64,000 bases of DNA from Collinsella sp. (lineage in GTDB: Bacteria > Actinomycetota > Coriobacteriia > Coriobacteriales > Coriobacteriaceae). Of this stretch, positions 59,513 through 64,000 are shown in pieces. The stretch is from NCBI GenBank assembly GCA_018382295.1, contig JAGZQF010000009.1, forward strand, positions 1-64,000, read 5' to 3'. The first letter of the stretch is position 1, and each line of letters starts with the position of its first letter. Both the position numbers and the translations under genes were made by a program. Below the pieces are notes generated by a model. The model ran no database searches. It had not been told where the DNA came from and was given only the letters and a program-made list of their open reading frames with translations.

Positions 59513-60286
59513 CTAGCGCGCGAACTCCCGTAAGAGCGCGTCTTCCACTTCCCTAAGCGAAAGGGCCCCGCCTCCCTCGGCGGGACGGGCGACCACGATA
59601 CAGCGCGCTCCCACGTCGCGCGCGGAGGCGATCTTCTCGGCCGTGCCGCCTACGGTTCCCGAGTCCTTGGTCACAAGCCACTGGGCGCCCACCTGCCGAA
59701 GCATCGCCTCGTTGAGCTCGCGGGTGAAGGGCCCCTGCATGCCGATGACGTGCGACGGCGAAAACCCCGCGTCGATGCACTTCGTTATAGCACCGGGCAG
59801 AGGAAGCACACGCACGAAGAAGCGCTCCGCGAAATCGGCGACGCGCGTGTAGGGAGCAAGCTCCTTGCTCCCCGTCGTGAGAAGCGCGCGACCCGGGTTC
59901 TCGGAGAGAAAGCGCGCCGCGCAGGCGATCGACGCGACCGACACGACGCCTTTGGGCAGAACCTCGACCGGGCGCGCAAGGCGCAGGCATCGTGCACCCA
60001 CGGCGAGCGAAGCGGCCCGGATGTTGCCGCTTGCGAGCGTAGCGAAGGGGTGCGTGGCGTCGACGACGATGCGCGCGCCGGAAAGCTCACGCTCCATGTC
60101 GGCCTCGTCGAGCCTGCCCGCATGCACCTCGATGCCCGGAAGCTCGCCCAAAAGCTCGCCTCCGTACTCGGTTGCCGCGTAGGCACGGGCGGGGATTCCC
60201 GCCCCGCTCGCCCATTCGCACAGGAGGCGGCCCTCGGTGGTGCCGGCGAAGATGCGCAGCGCCGGCGCGGATGCGGGGGCCGTCAC
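59513..60286 (-). CDS. cobK: Precorrin-6A/cobalt-precorrin-6A reductase
   Basis: This 257-residue enzyme reduces (cobalt-)precorrin-6A in the corrin ring pathway. It shows LRIFAGTTEGRLLCEWASGAG (in part), the AxTxYGGEL block, VVDATHPFATLASGNIRAAS, LLTTGSKELAPY, MQGPFTRELNEAMLRQVGAQ and LVTKDSGTVGGTAEKI. The GTG start overlaps the cbiC stop by three bases; the open frame runs further upstream but that part does not match. CobK versus CbiJ (cobalt-dependent) cannot be distinguished by sequence here. Confidence 0.9.
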   Translation of the reverse strand: MTAPASAPALRIFAGTTEGRLLCEWASGAGIPARAYAATEYGGELLGELPGIEVHAGRLDEADMERELSGARIVVDATHPFATLASGNIRAASLAVGARCLRLARPVEVLPKGVVSVASIACAARFLSENPGRALLTTGSKELAPYTRVADFAERFFVRVLPLPGAITKCIDAGFSPSHVIGMQGPFTRELNEAMLRQVGAQWLVTKDSGTVGGTAEKIASARDVGARCIVVARPAEGGGALSLREVEDALLREFAR

Positions 60287-60924
60287 TTCGGGCCGCCTGG
60301 GCGCGTGATCTGGTAGAGCAGCGCGTTCATAATGGCGGCCGCCACGGTCGAGCCGCCCTTGCGACCCCTCGCGACGATGGCCGGCACGCGTCGCGCGAGT
60401 AGCTCCTCTTTCGCCTCGACCACGTTCACAAACCCAACCGGCACCCCAACGACGAGCGCGGGCGCGATCTTCCCCGCGTCCATGAGCTCGGCGAGGCGCA
60501 GAAGTGCTGTGGGAGCGTTGCCGACGGCCACGATGAGCGGACCCTCGATGCCGCAAGCTTTGTCCATGCTCGCAACGGCGCGAGTCGTGCCCGCGGCGCG
60601 CGCCGTTGCGGCGACATCCGGGTCGGCCATAAAGCACACGGCCTGGCAGCCGATCTTCGCGAGCGCGGGCTTGCTTATGCCTGCGAGCGCCATGTTCGTG
60701 TCGGTGAGCACCGTGGCCCCTGCGCGCAGTGCGTCGAGCGCACAGTGCGCGGCGTCATGGGTGAACACGAGGGAATCGGCGTACGAGAAGTCGGCAGTGG
60801 TGTGGATGACGCGCTTCACGACGGGCTCTTCGAGCGGCGGGAACGTGCGGCCGCCGAGCTCTTCGGTGATGATTTCAAAGCTGCGCCGCTCGATGTCGCC
60901 GGGCGCCATCTCCTTGGAATCCAT
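60283..60924 (-). CDS. cbiC: Precorrin-8X methylmutase
   Basis: This 213-residue enzyme moves a methyl group from C11 to C12 to form (hydrogeno)cobyrinate. It has IERRSFEIITEELG, the catalytic histidine region VVKRVIHTTADFSYADSLVF, VLTDTNMALAGI, VGNAPTALLRLAELM, VVGVPVGFVNVVEAKEEL and RGRKGGSTVAAAIMNALL. These are nearly unbroken family blocks. The ATG directly follows the stop of the adenosyltransferase gene. Confidence 0.95.
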   Translation of the reverse strand: MDSKEMAPGDIERRSFEIITEELGGRTFPPLEEPVVKRVIHTTADFSYADSLVFTHDAAHCALDALRAGATVLTDTNMALAGISKPALAKIGCQAVCFMADPDVAATARAAGTTRAVASMDKACGIEGPLIVAVGNAPTALLRLAELMDAGKIAPALVVGVPVGFVNVVEAKEELLARRVPAIVARGRKGGSTVAAAIMNALLYQITRPGGPK

Positions 60925-61440
60925 CTAGTACTCCACTCCTTCCCTTGCACATATCCCCTGCTCGTAGGGGTGTTTCTCGCACCGCATCTCGGTTATGTAG
61001 TCGGCCTTCTCCACGATCTTGCGGGAAGGCGCGCGCCCGGTGAGCGCTACTTCGACGCCGCGCGCGGACATATCGAGCGCGCGGTCCACGAGCGCCTCGT
61101 CGACAAGCCCCTTCGAAAGCGCGTCGAGCGCCTCGTCGAGCACGAGCAGCCCCTCCTGCGCGCCCTCGAGCTCGGCGAGCGCGGAAGCGAGGTTCCCATC
61201 GTGCAACTCGCGCGTCGCGGCAAGTTCTTCCGACGTCATGGACCAGGTAAACTTGTCCGACGCCTTCCCCGCGAACACGGGCACGCCGAAATGCTCGGCG
61301 AGCAGGCGCGCCTCCCCGCTTTCGCCGTCTTTCAGGAACTGCACAACGACGACGCGGCGGCCTGCGGCGAGCATGCGAAGGGCGAGCCCCATCGCCGCCG
61401 TGGTCTTGCCTTTGCCGTCGCCATGATACACGTGGATCAT
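60925..61440 (-). CDS. cobO: Cob(I)yrinic acid a,c-diamide adenosyltransferase (BtuR/CobO type)
   Basis: This 171-residue enzyme adenosylates the cobalt of corrinoids. It starts MIHVYHGDGKGKTTAAMGLA, with the family's P-loop variant GDGKGKTTAA. LLVLDEALDALSKGLVDE is the Walker B-like block, and GVEVALTGRAPSRKIVEKADYITEM completes the fold. Its ATG overlaps the cobQ stop. The N-terminal extension of longer homologues is absent, as in other short Gram-positive versions. Confidence 0.92.
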   Translation of the reverse strand: MIHVYHGDGKGKTTAAMGLALRMLAAGRRVVVVQFLKDGESGEARLLAEHFGVPVFAGKASDKFTWSMTSEELAATRELHDGNLASALAELEGAQEGLLVLDEALDALSKGLVDEALVDRALDMSARGVEVALTGRAPSRKIVEKADYITEMRCEKHPYEQGICAREGVEY

Positions 61441-62936
61441 ACGCCCTCCTCGATAATGCGGTAGACATACTCCATGTCGAGCGCCCCGCGCACGGAGTCG
61501 GCCAGGCGGTCGAACTCGCGCGCACGGTGATCGGCCGCGGACACCGCGCCCTCAGCACCCACGACGCTCTCGGGCAGGCCGCGCATGCGCGCGAGCGAGC
61601 GCGCGAGGGCGAGTGCCACCCCCGGTTCGTCGAACAGGCCGTGGAGATAGGTTCCGAACACGTTTCCGCAGGCCGCGCCTTCTGGTTTGCCGCCAATCGT
61701 GCCCGCAGGGGCGCAGGAGACGGTCGTATCGCCGTCGTGAATCTCGTACCCGCGCGCCGTCATGCCGTTCCACACCGAGAACGCGCCTTGGGCGCCCGTG
61801 ATGCGCAGCTCCGACTGGGCGAGGCGCTTTTCCTCCTTGAACACCGTATTTGCAGGGATGAGCCCGAGCCCGCGCGCGGTGCCAGCGCCTTCCCTGCCGT
61901 GCGGGTCGGAAAGCTCGTCTCCCAAAAGCTGGTAGCCTCCGCATATGCCGAGCACCGGCGTGCCCGCGCCCGAAAGCGCGCGTACACAGACTCCGATGCC
62001 GCTAGCCGCAAGCCAGCGCGCGTCGTCGACCGTGGACTTCGAGCCGGGAAGCACCACCAGGTCGGGTCGGCCCAGATCGGTCGTCGAGGAAACGTAGCGC
62101 ACGCCCATGCCGGGCACGCGCGAAAGCGGGTCGAAGTCGGTGAAGTTCGACAGATGCGGAAGGCGCACGACGGCGACGTCGATGACGCCGCGCGCCTCGC
62201 GGGCAGATAGGCGCGGCGCGAGCGAGTCCTCGTCGTCCAGGTCGAGCGTAAGAAACGGCACGACCCCCACGACGGGAACCCCGCACATCTTCTCGAGCGG
62301 GGCCAAACCCGGGCGGAGGATTTCCACATCGCCGCGGAACTTGTTCACAACAAGCCCCCGCAAAAGCGCGCGATCCTCGGGCGCAAAGAGCGCGACCGTG
62401 CCGTAGAGCTGGGCAAATACCCCGCCTGGGTCGATGTCGCCCGCGAGCAGCACGGGGGAGGACACGGCGCGCGCGAGCCCCATGTTGACGATGTCGTTTT
62501 CGGCAAGGTTGATTTCGGCGGGGCTGCCGGCGCCCTCGATGACGATGACGTCGTTTTCCTCCGCGAGCGAATCGAACGACTCCAAAATCTGCGGCATGAG
62601 CGCCTTCTTTCGCGCGAAGTAGTCCCTCGCAGCGAAGGCCCCCTGCGCCTTGCCGGCCACGATGAGCTGGCTTCGGTGGTCGCTTTCGGGCTTGAGCAGG
62701 ATGGGGTTCATACGCACGTCGGGCACGATGCCACACGCCTCGGCCTGCATGATCTGGGCGCGCCCCATCTCGAGCCCGTCGGCCGTGACACCGCTGTTGA
62801 GCGCCATGTTCTGGCTCTTGAAGGGAGCCACGCGCAGGCCGTCCTGCGAAAGCACACGGCACAGCCCCGCCGCAAGCAGGCTCTTCCCCGCGTTCGACAT
62901 GGTGCCCTGGATCATGATGGGCTTCGCCCTACCCAC
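61437..62936 (-). CDS. cobQ: Cobyric acid synthase
   Basis: This 499-residue enzyme amidates four side chains of adenosylcobyrinic acid diamide. The N-terminal ATP domain has IMIQGTMSNAGKSLLAAGLC, PFKSQNMALNSGVTADGLEM (in part) and DIDPGGVFAQL. The C-terminal glutamine amidotransferase has the catalytic Cys in LGICGGYQLLGDEL and His in GTYLHGLFDEPG. The GTG start has AGGAGG eight bases upstream and overlaps the cobD stop by eight bases. An upstream extension of the frame is not conserved. Confidence 0.95.
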   Translation of the reverse strand: MGRAKPIMIQGTMSNAGKSLLAAGLCRVLSQDGLRVAPFKSQNMALNSGVTADGLEMGRAQIMQAEACGIVPDVRMNPILLKPESDHRSQLIVAGKAQGAFAARDYFARKKALMPQILESFDSLAEENDVIVIEGAGSPAEINLAENDIVNMGLARAVSSPVLLAGDIDPGGVFAQLYGTVALFAPEDRALLRGLVVNKFRGDVEILRPGLAPLEKMCGVPVVGVVPFLTLDLDDEDSLAPRLSAREARGVIDVAVVRLPHLSNFTDFDPLSRVPGMGVRYVSSTTDLGRPDLVVLPGSKSTVDDARWLAASGIGVCVRALSGAGTPVLGICGGYQLLGDELSDPHGREGAGTARGLGLIPANTVFKEEKRLAQSELRITGAQGAFSVWNGMTARGYEIHDGDTTVSCAPAGTIGGKPEGAACGNVFGTYLHGLFDEPGVALALARSLARMRGLPESVVGAEGAVSAADHRAREFDRLADSVRGALDMEYVYRIIEEGV

Positions 62937-64000
62937 GGGTATCGACCTCCTTCGTCGAGCCTCGGCCATACGCGCCCGCCATAGCGCCGCTGCAAGAAGC
63001 GCCGCCCCGTTTGTCGGGTTCGCCTTCGCCCGATGCGCCTTCCGCCCGAAGCGCGCGGCCGAACGCCATCGCAAGCCGGGCATTCTCCTTGCGCGTGCGC
63101 ACCGCGACGCGGCACCAGAAACGGGACAGTACCGAAAACGAGTCGCACGTGCGGACCAAAACCCCCTGTTTATACAGGCGCTCGGGGATGTCTTTCGCCG
63201 GTGTCCGGACTAAAAGGAAGTTCGCATCCGACGGCACGACGGAAAGCCCGAGCGAGGAGAGCTCGTGGGAAAGCCACGCTCGCTCGCCCGCCAATACATC
63301 GCGCGTGCGCGAGACGTATTCGACGTCTTCCAGGGCGGCGATACCCGCGGCCTCGGCGACCGAGGAGACGGGCCACGCCTGCCCCGCCCGGCGAATCCCC
63401 TCGAGGAGTTGGGCGTTTCCGCTGATCAGATATCCTAACCGCAACCCCGCCATTCCGTAGAGCTTGGTGAATGCGGAGAGCACGGCCACATGGCGCGAAC
63501 ACGCGGCGCGTGCGGCCACGCTCCTTTCGCGGGCGTCGGGCGCAAATCCGAGGAAGCACTCGTCCACGACGAGCAGCGCGCCCACCTGCTCGCAGCGGCA
63601 AGCCGCGGCATCGATCACGCGGGGGTCGACGAGGCGCCCCGTCGGGTTGTTCGGATTGCAGATATACGCCACGTCTCCCGGCCCCTCGATCGCGCGGGCG
63701 AAGGAGGCGGGCACGTCGAAGTCGTCCGCTTCGGAGAGCGGGAACTCCTGCACGCATGCGCCGTAGTACGATGCCGCCTCCGCATATTCAGAGAACGTCG
63801 GCGCACACACGACGATGCGTTTCGGGCGCACCGCCGCGGCGAGCCGCCAAATGATGTCGGACGCGCCCGCGCCGCAGACGATAGTATCTTCGGGAATGCC
63901 CTGGGCACGCGCTAGGGCGCGAACGAGGGCGAGGCTTTCCCTATCGGGGTAGGCGTCGATTCGAGAAAGCGCCTTGCAAGCTGCGGCAACGGCGCGCGGC
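62929..64000 (-). CDS. cobD: CobD-like threonine-phosphate decarboxylase (aminotransferase fold), partial
   Basis: The gene runs off the right edge, so its 5' end is missing; about 357 residues are visible. It belongs to the class I/II PLP-dependent family: GIPEDTIVCGAGASDIIWRL, YICNPNNPTGRLVDP, LLVVDECFLGFAPDARERS and the PLP lysine in VLSAFTKLYGMAGLRLGYLI. In cobalamin clusters this makes aminopropanol phosphate for the lower ligand. It overlaps cobQ by eight bases. HisC-like specificity is excluded mainly by context. The C-terminal tail from about RAEGASGEG onwards is Gly/Ser-rich and unlike most homologues. Confidence 0.85.
   Translation of the reverse strand, partial: PRAVAAACKALSRIDAYPDRESLALVRALARAQGIPEDTIVCGAGASDIIWRLAAAVRPKRIVVCAPTFSEYAEAASYYGACVQEFPLSEADDFDVPASFARAIEGPGDVAYICNPNNPTGRLVDPRVIDAAACRCEQVGALLVVDECFLGFAPDARERSVAARAACSRHVAVLSAFTKLYGMAGLRLGYLISGNAQLLEGIRRAGQAWPVSSVAEAAGIAALEDVEYVSRTRDVLAGERAWLSHELSSLGLSVVPSDANFLLVRTPAKDIPERLYKQGVLVRTCDSFSVLSRFWCRVAVRTRKENARLAMAFGRALRAEGASGEGEPDKRGGASCSGAMAGAYGRGSTKEVDTRG

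Overview
The window looks like a chromosomal segment of a Collinsella-type coriobacterium (Actinomycetota, Coriobacteriia). The reasons are the roughly 60% GC housekeeping genes, the glgB-glgP-glgC-glgD-glgA glycogen block, an LPKTG sortase substrate, a LoaP-type antiterminator heading a capsule operon, and abundant 70-120 bp palindromic intergenic elements. The genus is an inference from gene content and style, not from a database match.

Layout. (1) Positions 1-11250 are an accessory and defence-rich zone beside tRNA-Val(CAC): a DUF559-like nuclease-domain protein, a DUF3825 protein, a Fic/Doc toxin with a small upstream partner, a DUF3990/XRE toxin-antitoxin pair with a perfect inverted-repeat operator, an AbiEi/AbiEii-like pair whose toxin lacks its nucleotidyltransferase core, an MNT nucleotidyltransferase with a WSYVQ-type partner, a dCTP-deaminase-fold protein fused to membrane segments, an LPKTG surface protein and a coiled-coil CHAT protease. 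(2) 11303-25897 (minus strand) is a Wzy-dependent exopolysaccharide operon: loaP, initiating sugar-phosphate transferase, WecG/TagA glycosyltransferase, CapE-CapF-CapG for UDP-N-acetyl-L-fucosamine, an acetyltransferase, glycosyltransferases, Wzy, Wzx, a UDP-glucuronate 4-epimerase and a UDP-glucose dehydrogenase. One glycosyltransferase and probably the acetyltransferase are broken. (3) 26758-27816 holds a GIY-YIG protein and a truncated ADP-ribosylglycohydrolase next to tRNA-Ala(GGC). (4) 28038-29378 has thiN and a HAD phosphatase. (5) 29710-42660 is glycogen metabolism. Branching enzyme and synthase both carry long lysine/alanine-rich histone-H1-like tails, glgP is broken by an internal deletion, and a GH13-GH77 fusion enzyme shares an upstream motif with glgB. 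(6) 42749-53865 is housekeeping: an FmdB-type zinc ribbon, rsmB, fmt, def, priA, gltX, metK and L-serine dehydratase. (7) 54015-59301 has an L,D-transpeptidase and a MacA/MacB-like ABC exporter. (8) 59513-64000 (minus strand) is part of a cobalamin cluster (cobK, cbiC, cobO/btuR, cobQ/cbiP, cobD-like), bordered by an IS21 transposase remnant.

Three genes (the AbiEii-like toxin, a capsule glycosyltransferase and glgP) each lack an internal segment of roughly 25-40 codons where their families are normally continuous. This is either real mutational decay or an assembly artefact and should be settled first. The best candidate for an undescribed system is the dCTP-deaminase-fold/transmembrane fusion at 7802-8584, which appears to have lost the deaminase catalytic glutamate. 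The H1-like tails on the glycogen enzymes are the most unusual feature of the core metabolism.
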